From CAZSNT01 sp964607765 (GTDB lineage: Bacteria; Verrucomicrobiota; Lentisphaeria; Oligosphaerales; JABHEG01): DNA of 47,635 bases. The position numbers and the translations under genes were made by a program. Below the pieces are notes generated by a model. That model was not told the origin of the DNA. It did not search any database and saw only the letters and a program-made list of their open reading frames with translations. The DNA lies in the NCBI GenBank assembly GCA_964607765.1, contig CAZSNT010000071.1, forward strand, positions 1 through 47,635, read 5' to 3'. The first letter of the stretch is position 1, and each line of letters begins with the position of its first letter. Shown here in pieces: positions 24,682 through 34,111 of this stretch.

Positions 24682-27600
24682 TCACCGGCTCGCGGCGCAC
24701 GCCTCGATCAACCCGGCTGTCTTGTGCAGGCAGACGCCGCCCCAATCGCCGCGAGCGGCAACGACGAGATCCAGGCTGGGAACGACGAGCAGGACTTCCT
24801 TGCCGGTGTGCCCCATGGCGTAGAAAGCATCGGCGGGGAGATGGGGCGCCCAGCGCTTGCCGGAGGCGGTTTCGGCATTGAACCACCAGTTGCAGCCGTA
24901 GCGGCCGGCGCCCAGGTAGCTCTGGTCGCTGCCGCCGCCGCTGGTGCCCACCCGCAGGTAGTCCTTACCCGCCGCCTTGGTGCGGGGCAGGTCCGTCGGC
25001 ACTTGGGGACGGCAGTGGGCTGCAAACAAAGCCTTGGGCAACAGCGTCTGACCGCCCCAAGCGCCCTGCCGAAGCCAGAACCAGCCGATCCGGGCGAAGT
25101 CGCGAGGGCTGGCGTTCACTCCGCCCCCGCCACGCGACCCGAAGATACCGCCGTCCTGGAACTGCAGCGCGGCCAGGCGCTCACAGGTTGCGTCGTCGAA
25201 GGAGGCGCCAAGCACGTTGCCCAGAAGTGCGCGGTACAGAGCGATGCCGTAGTCGTTGTAGGCCCAAGCCACACCCGGTGCCTCCGCCCGGGCGTAGCCG
25301 CTGGTCATGTTGGCCAGGTGGCGAAAGGTCATGGACACGTCTTTGGTCAGCAGCTTCTTGCCCGGCAGGGCTTTCTCAACCCACGGTGCGACCCGCGCGT
25401 CGAGACTCGCGAGACGCCCCTCGTGAACCATGAACAGCAACAGCGTGCTCATCACCGGTTTGGCCGCCGACGCCCAATCGCCGCGCCGGTCGGGCCGTCC
25501 CCAGGCCGCCACCAGGCAACCGTCCCGGACCACCACCCCGTCACCGCCGACCGCGCGCGTGAACGCGGCCAGACCCGCCGGGTCGAACCCGGCCTCCGCC
25601 GGGGATCGTCGCGGCCAGGCTCGGGCAGGGAAGTTGGCCCGTCGCACCCACACCGCGGCCCAAGGGCCGATGCCGGCGGGGCGCGGCAGACGTACGTCAC
25701 CGGTCTGGGTCACACCGTGGGTGTCGGCGACGCGCCGGCCCGTTCGGCAGTCGAGCCAGCGGAGCTGCCAGGTCGCCGCAGGCAACTGACGGAGCCCCAG
25801 GGCGCCGGCGTCTTTGGGGCTGTAGGCGATGTAGCTGCACCCGGGGTCGGCCAGCACCCAGCGCGTGCCGGCGTGGGCCAGTTCGTCGTGGGGCGCCATT
25901 CGGTAGAAATCGGAGTCCTCGAAAAAGCGCTGCAGATAACGGCATTGACGCAGCTGTTCCGGCGGCGTGCCGGCGATGTCCATCTTCAGCATCATCGGCA
26001 TCAGCCCGCCCATGGCGCAGGCCCAGGCGTGGCGGAGGTCCGGGCGGGCCGCGGTGCTCTCCGAGTAGATCACCTGGTAGCGCCCCTGCGCCTTCCGCAG
26101 CGCCGTCGTCGACGCCCCGTGTGCCGCGTCACCCGCCGCATTGAACTGCATGGAGAAATGGTCCAGGGAACCGCCCTCCCGCCACGAGAAGAAGGTGGTG
26201 CTGCTGCGATGGTGGTTCCCGACCACGTGCGCATGCGGATCTGCGTCGCGAATGATCGCGCCCAGACGCTGGGACTCGTCGTGTGTGTAGGCCTCTTCCG
26301 CTTCCTCGGCCACAATCCAGATCAGGTTGCGGAGTCCGCAGAAGCGCGTGACTACGGCACGGACAAATGCCTCTTCAGCCGGACCGATGCCGCTGCCCCG
26401 CTTGCCCCAGACCCGCGTGCTGTCGTCGTAGAGGAAGAGATAAACCAGGATGCCGTGCCGGTCCATGTGCGCAAACCACGTGTCCCACTGGTCGAGGATA
26501 GCGGGGTCGAGCCCCAGAGCCGGGTCGGAGTTGCGGAAGGGATTGTGGTCCCGCTTGCCGTCCCCGCCGTGGGAACGGATCATCTGCATGTAGATGCAGT
26601 TGCCGCCGTGCTCGACGAGCTTGTCGAGGAGTGCCTGCTGGTCACCGTCGCGCGTCCCGTCCGCGCGGCGGAGCCCGCGGTGGAGGAAGTTCTCCGGGTC
26701 GCCCGGACCGCAGATGAACACGTGACCGCCGCCCGCGCGCTTGAGCCACTGCGGATGCTCGGGGTCGATGACGATCTGACCCGGCAGGGGCGTTTTGGCT
26801 TCCGGCGGAAGCGCCTTCCTGTTGCTCGCCTGGAGCCACAAAGCCCAGTCCTGCGTGTCCGGCGCCTGCACGGTCCTCGCCGCGCCGCCGGTCACGGGCC
26901 CCGCGTTGCGGAGTTCGCCGCTGCGTGGGTCGAACCATCGCGCCTCGTACGTTGCGGAGTCCGCAGTCAAGTCGAGGGTGAGCGCGCCGCCGCGGGAGGC
27001 ATAGACCAGGTAGGCGTGTCCGGGTGCGGCGAGACACCAGTTGTCGTCCGGACGACTGCGCTCCAAGTCGGCTGGCCGCAGATCCATGAAGACGGGAGCA
27101 AGACTTTCACGCACGAAGCGGTAGGTGGGAAGGACAAGGTCGGTGTTCGCCGGTTGGATGTAATCGAGGGGGTCCTTCTTGCCGGGGTACTCGATCTGGC
27201 CAGCCACCAGCAAGCTGCCGCCGCCCATGAGGAAGGCCCAGCTCTGCCGGCGGCTTTGCCCGAGCGCGTCAATGAGGGCCTTGCCGGGGAAACGCTCCCG
27301 GACCTCGCGGGTCTTGCGGTAGATCTGCAGCAGCGAACTCTCGTGCGCCTGGCGTTTGCCCGACTCCATGCCGCGCCCGGGGAGTTGGCGTCCGCCCGGG
27401 ATCGCCGCAAGCGTGCCGTTGGCCCGCCGCCACCAGTAGCGCAAGTCGAGCACGTCCACCATGGCCCGGCGCCGAGGATCGGCGAGGATCGCATCCTGGA
27501 CGTCCTTGCAGGCCCCGAGGGCCACGTGCACCTTCGTGCCGCTCTCCTCTTGCCACTCGGCGATCGTGTCAAGCCAGAACTCGGCGAACTCCCGGGGGCC

Positions 27601-28353
27601 GGTGTACTCCTGGCCGATCATGTGGATGACATTGCGGTGGGGCCCGAGCGTGTCGAGACACTTGCGGATGTAGGCCCGGTGCAGGGCGCGGCGCTGAGGG
27701 TGGGCGACGTCGTAGAACGCATTGGCCGCGGGGATGTGGTCGGGCATGCCGGTGGTCTGGACGCAGTTGGCCTCCCGCCAGGGAAAGTCGACGTAATGCG
27801 CCTGCCGTTCCAGCAGCGCGTGCTGCATGGCGTACTTGTGCAGCAGAACGGTGCCTTTGGCGTCGCAAAGCCGGGCGAACTCAGCGAGGCGCTGGAAATA
27901 CCACGGGTTGAAGCGAGTCAGGTCGTAACGCGGCAGCCCATCGGCCGCGCGGCCCTCCTTGCTGCGTGCCCAAGGCTGCTCGAGGAACGGAGGCAGGGCT
28001 TTGGCGTCCTGCCGCGGCGCCGCGTCGTGGGCGTCACGTCGACGGTCGTACCAGAGCCCGAAGTTATGCTCGAACCCCGGATAGCCGAAGCGCAGCATGG
28101 CGTCGGTCAGCTTATCCAGATCCTCGGTTCGGTTCGGACGCACGTCTCCCTGGGGGTCGCCCACCGACCGGCGCGTGATATTGGCCCTTTGGCCGGCCCG
28201 CCACCAGCCGTTGTGCTGCACCCAACCCCACACCGGACGGTCGCCGTGCATCAACCAGCCGTTGTCCACCCGCAACCGGCCGCCCTGCTCCGCAGCCCAA
28301 AGCACGGGAGCCAGGAGCCACGGAATTGCCGCTGTGAACTTCTTGGTGTGCAT
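24682..28353 (-). CDS. Secreted double glycosidase-like / class C beta-lactamase-like fusion
   Basis: This is a 1223-residue exported protein with a signal peptide at 1-20. Unit 1 (about 25-510) is a TIM-barrel-like glycosidase region (VIHMIGQEYTGPREFAEFW) ending in a collagen-binding-like sandwich (YEARWFDPRSGEL, about 469). Unit 2 (about 530-900) repeats the plan: GGNCIYMQMI, HGILVYLFLYDD, LIWIVAEEAEEAYTH, then WQLRWLDCRTGRR at about 861. The C-terminal 310 residues are a serine beta-lactamase/esterase fold with SAAK (Ser about 961), YND in place of YxN (about 1030) and GHTGKE (about 1181). ATG 28353 lies 17 bp after the preceding gene's stop, with GAGAG upstream. A deacylating esterase joined to glycosidases would suit acylated polysaccharides; this is inference. 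Confidence 0.8.
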   Translation of the reverse strand: MHTKKFTAAIPWLLAPVLWAAEQGGRLRVDNGWLMHGDRPVWGWVQHNGWWRAGQRANITRRSVGDPQGDVRPNRTEDLDKLTDAMLRFGYPGFEHNFGLWYDRRRDAHDAAPRQDAKALPPFLEQPWARSKEGRAADGLPRYDLTRFNPWYFQRLAEFARLCDAKGTVLLHKYAMQHALLERQAHYVDFPWREANCVQTTGMPDHIPAANAFYDVAHPQRRALHRAYIRKCLDTLGPHRNVIHMIGQEYTGPREFAEFWLDTIAEWQEESGTKVHVALGACKDVQDAILADPRRRAMVDVLDLRYWWRRANGTLAAIPGGRQLPGRGMESGKRQAHESSLLQIYRKTREVRERFPGKALIDALGQSRRQSWAFLMGGGSLLVAGQIEYPGKKDPLDYIQPANTDLVLPTYRFVRESLAPVFMDLRPADLERSRPDDNWCLAAPGHAYLVYASRGGALTLDLTADSATYEARWFDPRSGELRNAGPVTGGAARTVQAPDTQDWALWLQASNRKALPPEAKTPLPGQIVIDPEHPQWLKRAGGGHVFICGPGDPENFLHRGLRRADGTRDGDQQALLDKLVEHGGNCIYMQMIRSHGGDGKRDHNPFRNSDPALGLDPAILDQWDTWFAHMDRHGILVYLFLYDDSTRVWGKRGSGIGPAEEAFVRAVVTRFCGLRNLIWIVAEEAEEAYTHDESQRLGAIIRDADPHAHVVGNHHRSSTTFFSWREGGSLDHFSMQFNAAGDAAHGASTTALRKAQGRYQVIYSESTAARPDLRHAWACAMGGLMPMMLKMDIAGTPPEQLRQCRYLQRFFEDSDFYRMAPHDELAHAGTRWVLADPGCSYIAYSPKDAGALGLRQLPAATWQLRWLDCRTGRRVADTHGVTQTGDVRLPRPAGIGPWAAVWVRRANFPARAWPRRSPAEAGFDPAGLAAFTRAVGGDGVVVRDGCLVAAWGRPDRRGDWASAAKPVMSTLLLFMVHEGRLASLDARVAPWVEKALPGKKLLTKDVSMTFRHLANMTSGYARAEAPGVAWAYNDYGIALYRALLGNVLGASFDDATCERLAALQFQDGGIFGSRGGGGVNASPRDFARIGWFWLRQGAWGGQTLLPKALFAAHCRPQVPTDLPRTKAAGKDYLRVGTSGGGSDQSYLGAGRYGCNWWFNAETASGKRWAPHLPADAFYAMGHTGKEVLLVVPSLDLVVAARGDWGGVCLHKTAGLIEACAASR

Positions 28354-28370
28354 CGTTCTCTCTGCCCCAC

Positions 28371-31300
28371 TCAGTAGACCACGGTCAGCTTGGGTGCGTA
28401 CTGCTGCTTTGCGGAGTCCGCAGCGTGAACCTGGAAGCGGGTCCAGTGACCGTTGTCGATCTTGCGGTCGATTTCCGCAGCGATGGCAACACCGTGGTTC
28501 GGGCTGCCGCCGAGCCACTGCTGCACGCACGCCGTCACGTCGATATCGTACGCAACCGGCGGGTTCGCGATGTCGCTGCCGCGGTCGGGCTCGACGACCA
28601 CGTGGGGCCCCGCCCCCCCCGCGTCCGCATCGAAGCTGAACGCCGCGCCGCCGCGCCACTTCGCTCCCGGCCCGGGCCGATTCCAGCACACCTGCGCCTC
28701 GTCCCAGGCGGTCTTCAACGGGTAGGCGACGAGCTTGGTGCGGCCCTTGTTGCTCGGGTCCCACACCCGGATGGTGACGGTGGCGCGGCGGACCTTCACG
28801 CCGGCGGGAAGCTCGAGCTTGGCCAGGTCGAACCAGACCAGGAACGCGTTGCGGCCATTGGCGCGCATGATCCGGTTGTCATGCGCCACCGTACCAAAGG
28901 TGCGCGCCGGCTCACGCGGCTCGATGATCGCATCGCGCGTGACGGCACGCCCTTGCAGCGTCACGGGCGTCCCGCCAACGGCCTTGGACGCGCCAGGCCT
29001 GGCGGCGACGCGCTTGGCGGCTGCAGACGGGCCGGCGCGGTAATCGGGGCGAGGCCGATACGGCGGCAATTCGCCCTCGGCCACGTAGTGGAAGCGTGCG
29101 TCAACCGGCAGCCGCGGCGGGGTCCGCAGATCACGGAGTCGGCGGGCGGGCTGCGGACGGGCCTTGGACAGGGCCTGGCCCACCTGCCAGCGCAGGGCCC
29201 AGACGTCCTGGGGTCGGAGATCACCGTAGCTCATGACGCCGGCGTCTTCCCCTCGGAAGCCGGTTCCCTGGCGAACTCCGCGCAGGCGCAGGGCCGCCCG
29301 CACCGTATCGCCCAAGGCCCAGCGGGGCTCCTCCAGTTGCCTGGCCAGAAGGGTCAGGTACTCCACGTCCTGCTGGCCGCGCCGGTAGGCTTTGAGCCGG
29401 ATCGACGGCAGGGGCTCCGCCTGCCCGGCCGGACCGCCGGGATAAAACAGGCTCAGGCGATCGCCGTCGCGCCAGGAGTTGTCGCGCCCGATGGTCTGCC
29501 AGGGCAGGACACCGTCGCTGCCGAGTGTCCACGAGTCGATGCACCAGCCGAGGGGCTGCATGTTGCTGACCTCGATGCCGTTGCTGCTCCCGTAATCGAC
29601 GATGAGGAAGCGTTCGCGCCGCTGACGGTCGAGGACCATGCGACGGTAGCGACGGAAAATGCCGCCGTTGACCACGTAGTAATCCATGAGGCCGGCGAAC
29701 GCGTCCCGTTCCCACTGGGGCCGAGAGATGTCGCCGCGGTAGACCATTCTGGCCCTGCCGCCGGCAGCGCGGACGCCCTCGTGGAAGGCGGCGGCAAACC
29801 AGCGCAACGCATGGTAGTCCTGCCAGTTGCCGGGCTCGTCCAGCAGCCACGGCGACGAGCCCCGCGACCAGCCGCGGCTCTTGAAGTTGTTCTTGTTGTT
29901 CTGGTAGCAATGGAACAGAGTGTCCGTCCAGCCGCGCGCGGACATGTGGCGGGTGATCTGCTCCGAGGCGGCGACAAAAGCGGTGCGGTAGGCCGGCGAG
30001 AAGGCGCGGTCGGCCCAGTAGTCGCCGTTGTAGTTGCCCTCAACCGGGCTGGGCCAGTTCTCGTGCAGCGGCACGTAGAAACACTCGAGCGGCACACTGC
30101 GGCGGGGCAGGTCGGCAAAAGCCGAGCCGTCCAGGTACGGCCCAAAGCGTTTGTCCCAGGCAGTCCAGTCCAGGCGCTTGCCGTCCCAGGCGGGGGCGCA
30201 ACCGGCAGCGACCTTGCCTTGTTGCCCGTAGGGGACGCGGTTAAGCACCGTCCGATGCCGGTGCGCCAGCCGGTAATAGTCGCCTTCGTTCGCGGGCAGT
30301 CCGTAGCAATTCATCTCCGGGAGAAAGCTCAGGTAATCCGGCAAAACAAAATCCCAAACCTGCAGGGCCAACGTCAGTGTCAACGTCTCATCACCTGCAC
30401 GCAGCACCAGTCTGCCGGCATGCTTGCCCGCGCGCGCCTGGTGCGGCACATAGACCTCGCAGAGCAACGCCGCGTGCTGCTGGCCGGACAGACCGGCGGC
30501 AGGGATCTGGAGGGGACCGGTGACTGGCAGCAGCGGGTCGGGCATGGGGCCCGACTTTGTCTTCACGTACCCGAAGCGGAGGACCTCGCCGCGGATGCCC
30601 TCCGGCGTCACCAGCGACACTTGCAGGTCCTTCACAGGCCCCGACACCAACACTTGGAAGGCCGCAAACTCATTCTTCGCCGCCGCCAGCCGGACAGTTC
30701 TCGACGCGGCGCTCCAGAGGTGGTTTGCCGCACGGTAGGCATTCGGTTGGCCCGGAACCATGGCACCAGTGAGGGGCTGCACCTTGTCCAGCGGGTCGAG
30801 GATGGCCACTCGTGCGCCGCCGACCTCCGGCAGCGGTGCGGACTCCGCAAACGGCCGGCCCGGGGCGTCCGGCAAGGCTTTGGGGCGACGCGCCGAGACG
30901 CTTAGACGGCCCGCCGCCGCCGGCCCCACGTTGCCCGCCCCGTCCACCGCTTTGACGCTGAGCTGCACCTTGGCTCCGGGAGCCAGGCCCAGATCCCGCA
31001 GGTGCATGACCACCTGCTCCCCCGCTTTACCAGCCGCGGGCACGAGGTAGCGCGGCACCGGTTTGCCGTCGATCTCGGCAAGAAACCCGATCGTTCCCGC
31101 TGCCCCGCGGTCCCCGGGCGTCGTCCAACTCACCCGGGCTTCGCCGGCGGGCAGCCCCGCAGTACTGGCGCGCACCCCGGCGGGAGCCGGCGGCGGCTGT
31201 CTGTCCTCGGGCCCGAGACGCACCTCGAGCCACGGCGCCGATTTGGGGCCGGCGTCGCGGCTGTAGATGAAACGGTTGGGGAAGAGCCGGAAGGTCCACT

Positions 31301-31880
31301 TCTCGCCGTTGCGGGACCACTCCGAGCCGGTGTCGTCGAAGAGGACAAACCCGCCGCTGACGCCGGCCGTGCGCGCGGCTACCACACGCGGATCCACGGC
31401 GACTTTCTGCCAGCCGGCTTTGTCTTTTGGAAACGCATCGGCATTGCCCCAGATGGTCCCGCCTTCCCCACAGATCACCGCACACAGATCGCTGCCGGGA
31501 TACGCCCACGGTTGGTCCGGGTAGGCCCGGGCATTGTGACATGAACTGCCTTTCTCCACTGCGTACCCTCGCGCTGTGCCTTCGGTCCAGTCCGCCGCCA
31601 GACTGCTCACTGTGAGCCGGTGCAATACTTCCCTGCCGCGGGGGCGCAGATGCAGCGTGACCTGTTGCACGACGCGCCCGCGCAACGGGGCAGTGTCCAC
31701 GTCGAAGAGGGTCATCTCCTGGATCGATTTCACCTTGATGTTCGGGCTCTTGCCCACGTTGCAGTCCGCCTCCTTGCCCACGTTGGAAATGAGCGTATCA
31801 CGGGTGACGGGAAGACGGACGACTTCGCCGAAGGCGGTGAGGCCGGCCAACGCGCAGAGGGAAAGGACGGGGTACTTCAT
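28371..31880 (-). CDS. Secreted DUF4091 glycosidase-like protein with DNRLRE domains at both ends
   Basis: This is a 1169-residue exported protein starting at ATG 31880, with AGGAGG 6 nt upstream and a signal peptide (MKYPVLSLCALAGLTAFG). Residues about 20-215 look like a DNRLRE carbohydrate-binding module (DTLISNVGKEADCNVGK; LTVSSLAADWTEGTA). A fibronectin III-like stretch follows (ARVSWTTPGDRG; LSVKAVDGAGNVGP), then linker sheets and a DUF4091 glycosidase-like core (about 480-880; DFVLPDYLSFLPEMNCYGLP, SLFYPGGPAGQ, RLKAYRRGQQDVEYL). The C-terminal 180 residues are a second DNRLRE-like module (RDAIIEPREPARTFGT; YDIDVTACVQQWLGG). It is the first gene of a block with the beta-lactamase-fused glycosidase. 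The substrate is probably a complex polysaccharide and is not identified. Confidence 0.82.
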   Translation of the reverse strand: MKYPVLSLCALAGLTAFGEVVRLPVTRDTLISNVGKEADCNVGKSPNIKVKSIQEMTLFDVDTAPLRGRVVQQVTLHLRPRGREVLHRLTVSSLAADWTEGTARGYAVEKGSSCHNARAYPDQPWAYPGSDLCAVICGEGGTIWGNADAFPKDKAGWQKVAVDPRVVAARTAGVSGGFVLFDDTGSEWSRNGEKWTFRLFPNRFIYSRDAGPKSAPWLEVRLGPEDRQPPPAPAGVRASTAGLPAGEARVSWTTPGDRGAAGTIGFLAEIDGKPVPRYLVPAAGKAGEQVVMHLRDLGLAPGAKVQLSVKAVDGAGNVGPAAAGRLSVSARRPKALPDAPGRPFAESAPLPEVGGARVAILDPLDKVQPLTGAMVPGQPNAYRAANHLWSAASRTVRLAAAKNEFAAFQVLVSGPVKDLQVSLVTPEGIRGEVLRFGYVKTKSGPMPDPLLPVTGPLQIPAAGLSGQQHAALLCEVYVPHQARAGKHAGRLVLRAGDETLTLTLALQVWDFVLPDYLSFLPEMNCYGLPANEGDYYRLAHRHRTVLNRVPYGQQGKVAAGCAPAWDGKRLDWTAWDKRFGPYLDGSAFADLPRRSVPLECFYVPLHENWPSPVEGNYNGDYWADRAFSPAYRTAFVAASEQITRHMSARGWTDTLFHCYQNNKNNFKSRGWSRGSSPWLLDEPGNWQDYHALRWFAAAFHEGVRAAGGRARMVYRGDISRPQWERDAFAGLMDYYVVNGGIFRRYRRMVLDRQRRERFLIVDYGSSNGIEVSNMQPLGWCIDSWTLGSDGVLPWQTIGRDNSWRDGDRLSLFYPGGPAGQAEPLPSIRLKAYRRGQQDVEYLTLLARQLEEPRWALGDTVRAALRLRGVRQGTGFRGEDAGVMSYGDLRPQDVWALRWQVGQALSKARPQPARRLRDLRTPPRLPVDARFHYVAEGELPPYRPRPDYRAGPSAAAKRVAARPGASKAVGGTPVTLQGRAVTRDAIIEPREPARTFGTVAHDNRIMRANGRNAFLVWFDLAKLELPAGVKVRRATVTIRVWDPSNKGRTKLVAYPLKTAWDEAQVCWNRPGPGAKWRGGAAFSFDADAGGAGPHVVVEPDRGSDIANPPVAYDIDVTACVQQWLGGSPNHGVAIAAEIDRKIDNGHWTRFQVHAADSAKQQYAPKLTVVY

Positions 31881-32158
31881 CAGCGCCTCCTCAGACGGTA
31901 AGCGTTCAGCTTGGGCTTCCGCCCTTAATCTCACCCTTAATCTTACCCCTGATCAAGTCCGTGCTTGTCGTCGGATTAAGGGTAGGATTAAGGTCAGGAT
32001 TAAGGGTGTCGGACTCCCGCACGTGGTTCCTGTGCTGTATGTAACGGTGATTCGCTGCCTGCAGATTCCAGCTCAACGCCTCCTCAGACGGGGTTGCCCG
32101 ACAAGCGTGCCGCGGCAGCGCCGGGGCGGGACGGCTTGCGGGGATGCGTGACGGTCTA
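31881..32158. repeat. Intergenic region with GGATTAAGGGT repeats and a 19-bp flanking direct repeat
   Basis: This 278-bp gap holds an inverted set of GGATTAAGGGT-like units: the left arm (31922-31948) has CCCTTAATCT twice, and the right arm (31973-32008) has GGATTAAGG three times. Outside it, TCAGCGCCTCCTCAGACGG (31880-31898) recurs with one change at 32073-32091. The left copy contains the ribosome-binding site of the DUF4091 gene. This pattern could be a small insertion with a duplicated target. No gene is seen. Confidence 0.7.
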
Positions 32159-32914
32159 TCATGTTCGTGCGTCCGCCCCCCCTCCGCGCCGCGTGCCATT
32201 GCTTATCACCAGGCAGCGCACGCCGAGAACGAGGAACACGGCGGCCACGACCACGATCGTCCCGCCGCAGCCGTACAGCAGGCCACGGTACAGCGAGTCA
32301 GTCAGCCACTGGCTGCCGAGAACCAGCAGGGACGCAACGAACAGAAACCACGCGGCATCCCCCAGCTCATGCCCCACGAAGAACCAGGCGTAGTCCCGCG
32401 GCCGCCGCAGCCCCAACGCCGCCACCTGGCCGGTGCCGACCGTGGCCCACCAACCCGTGAAATACGGATTCGACAGCGACACGCCAATGCCGCCGACCAC
32501 CAGCGCGTACCACGACCGCGCATGGTCGCCGGCAGTGCTCATTGACATCCCCGGCACGTGAGCCAGGATGTCCAACCCCATCCACCCGAGAGCCAATCCG
32601 CCGCACACTGCCAGCGCGCCTCGAACACGCTGCCGGGACAGCACGCGCGAGATGCCGAACGCCAAGCCGACCACAAACACAGACTCGAGCAACGCGTGCC
32701 CGATGAGAATGTACATGGCCGGCAGCAGGCTCCGGTGCGCCAGAGTCTGGCCGATGACCAGCGCCAGCATGGGCCCAGGCGTCGCCGCGCCGGTCAGCGC
32801 AATCACGAACGCCAGCCCGGCCGTACGCAGTCCGCGCGGCCGCACGGAGCTCTCGTCGGCCGTTTCTGCGGGCACTGCCGGTGCGGATGGAACAGACTCA
32901 GCCACGGGGCTCAC
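32159..32914 (-). CDS. LysE/RhtB-family exporter
   Basis: This is a 251-residue integral membrane protein of the LysE superfamily, which export amino acids and similar small molecules. After a 30-residue soluble leader come about six hydrophobic segments. The signature region is FVIALTGAATPGPMLALVIGQTLAHR (about 36-61), corresponding to the PGP-containing first loop, and SLSNPYFTGWWATVG is the NP(K/Y) loop. The start is GTG 32914, overlapping the dehydrogenase stop as GTGA, so the two are coupled. The paired dehydrogenase suggests that an oxidised or cleaved metabolite is exported; the substrate is unknown. Confidence 0.85.
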   Translation of the reverse strand: MSPVAESVPSAPAVPAETADESSVRPRGLRTAGLAFVIALTGAATPGPMLALVIGQTLAHRSLLPAMYILIGHALLESVFVVGLAFGISRVLSRQRVRGALAVCGGLALGWMGLDILAHVPGMSMSTAGDHARSWYALVVGGIGVSLSNPYFTGWWATVGTGQVAALGLRRPRDYAWFFVGHELGDAAWFLFVASLLVLGSQWLTDSLYRGLLYGCGGTIVVVAAVFLVLGVRCLVISNGTRRGGGADART

Positions 32915-33975
32915 TCCTCGTGTGACATTGCGAGAATAGTGCCCAGCGTGCCGTCCGGATCATCGATGTGCGCGGTCACGGCCTCGTCAATGTCCTCCAG
33001 TGGGATCTTGTGCGTCGTCAGCCCGGTCACGTCCAGCCTGCCCTCCGCGATCAGCCGCAAGGCCAATTCCATGTTCGTGCGGGTCGTCCAGCGCATGAAC
33101 ACCGGCGGGTAGTCCCGGCCGCCGCGCTCCCACGCCGCGTCGTGGTAGCCCGGTCCGGTCCGGGCGCTGCAGCGCAGATCCAGATTCCCCAACCCCGCCC
33201 CCCAACTGCACTCCGTCTTCAGGCCGCCCACCAACGCAACCCGGCCCATGGCATGCCCGTCCGGACTCAGCTTCATCACGTCGTGCACCGCCTTCAGGGC
33301 CTCCGTGCCGTCGCCGCCGAAAGCCATGACGGCAAAATCGAAGCCCGCCCCGCCGGTGAACTCCTTCGCCTTTGCGGCCGCATCCTCCTCACCGACCACG
33401 GCCACCTCGTCCATCCCCCAGTCCGTCGCGACCTGGCAACGGAACGGCATCATGTCCCACCCCATCACATAGGCGCCGGACAACTGCGCGAGACGCCCGG
33501 CCATCTGCCCGACAAGCCCGAGCCCGACGATCAGACCGTACTCGCCGAGCTCCGGCTGTACGCGCCGCACGGCCTGCATGGACGTGATCGCCAAGTGATT
33601 GTAAGCGCCCTCGTCGTAACTCACTTCCGCGGGGAGTTTGGCGCAGAGGTTGACCGGGACCACGGCATAATTCGTATGCTGCGCGTAGCCGCCGCCCATG
33701 CAGCAGACACGATCGCCGGGCCGGAACTCAGTTACGCTCTCGTGCACTGCCAGTACGTCCCCCGCGTTCTGATACCCGAACGGCCGAGGCGTGCCCGGGT
33801 CGGCAATGCCCTTTTCCCGAGCGTTCTTTGCGCCTTTCAGCTCCGTGCCCGGGCTGATCAACGAAGCCTGGACCTTGACCAGGACCATCCCGTCTGACAG
33901 CTCCGGCACCGGCTGGCTGACCACACAGCCGTGTCCCGTCCGATCGAGCGCCCCCACAATCCGTTCAGTTGCCAT
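32911..33975 (-). CDS. Zinc-type medium-chain alcohol dehydrogenase family protein
   Basis: This is a 354-residue MDR-superfamily protein. ATG 33975 is preferred to ATG 33996 because AGGG lies upstream and the family N-terminus follows (ERIVGALDRTGHGCVVSQPV). The GroES-like half contains SPGTELKGAK and FRPGDRVCCMGGGYAQH. The Rossmann half has GLIVGLGLVGQMAGRLAQLSGA. The usual catalytic Cys in the early GCxSDxH position is replaced (SLISPGTE), as in the tdh-like subgroup that has lost standard zinc ligands. It is the first gene of a two-gene unit with the LysE-type exporter and is divergent from fabI. The substrate is unknown. Confidence 0.85.
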   Translation of the reverse strand: MATERIVGALDRTGHGCVVSQPVPELSDGMVLVKVQASLISPGTELKGAKNAREKGIADPGTPRPFGYQNAGDVLAVHESVTEFRPGDRVCCMGGGYAQHTNYAVVPVNLCAKLPAEVSYDEGAYNHLAITSMQAVRRVQPELGEYGLIVGLGLVGQMAGRLAQLSGAYVMGWDMMPFRCQVATDWGMDEVAVVGEEDAAAKAKEFTGGAGFDFAVMAFGGDGTEALKAVHDVMKLSPDGHAMGRVALVGGLKTECSWGAGLGNLDLRCSARTGPGYHDAAWERGGRDYPPVFMRWTTRTNMELALRLIAEGRLDVTGLTTHKIPLEDIDEAVTAHIDDPDGTLGTILAMSHEE

Positions 33976-34111
33976 CGTAACCAGCCCTTTCGTCAATAGG
34001 AAAAGTGACGGACAGGACGATAGCCCGAGGTCAGGCCACTTGTCAAGCCACGCTCGACGGCTTGCGGAAATAGCGGGCGCCGGTTGAGGCGCCGGAGTTT
34101 GTGGCTACAGT

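Noticed and set aside
24724..28377. Long plus-strand open frame (about 1200 codons) antisense to the glycosidase fusion
   Set aside because: High GC makes long antisense frames common. The translation is Arg/Gly/Val-rich without domains, whereas the minus strand has clear motifs and a signal peptide.
28425..30905. Long plus-strand open frame antisense to the DUF4091 gene
   Set aside because: Same reason: no recognisable motif, and the opposite strand is a convincing secreted enzyme.
31576..32151. Plus-strand frame reading through the GGATTAAGGGT repeats
   Set aside because: The low-complexity peptide comes from the repeat and the frame overlaps the 5' end of the DUF4091 gene.
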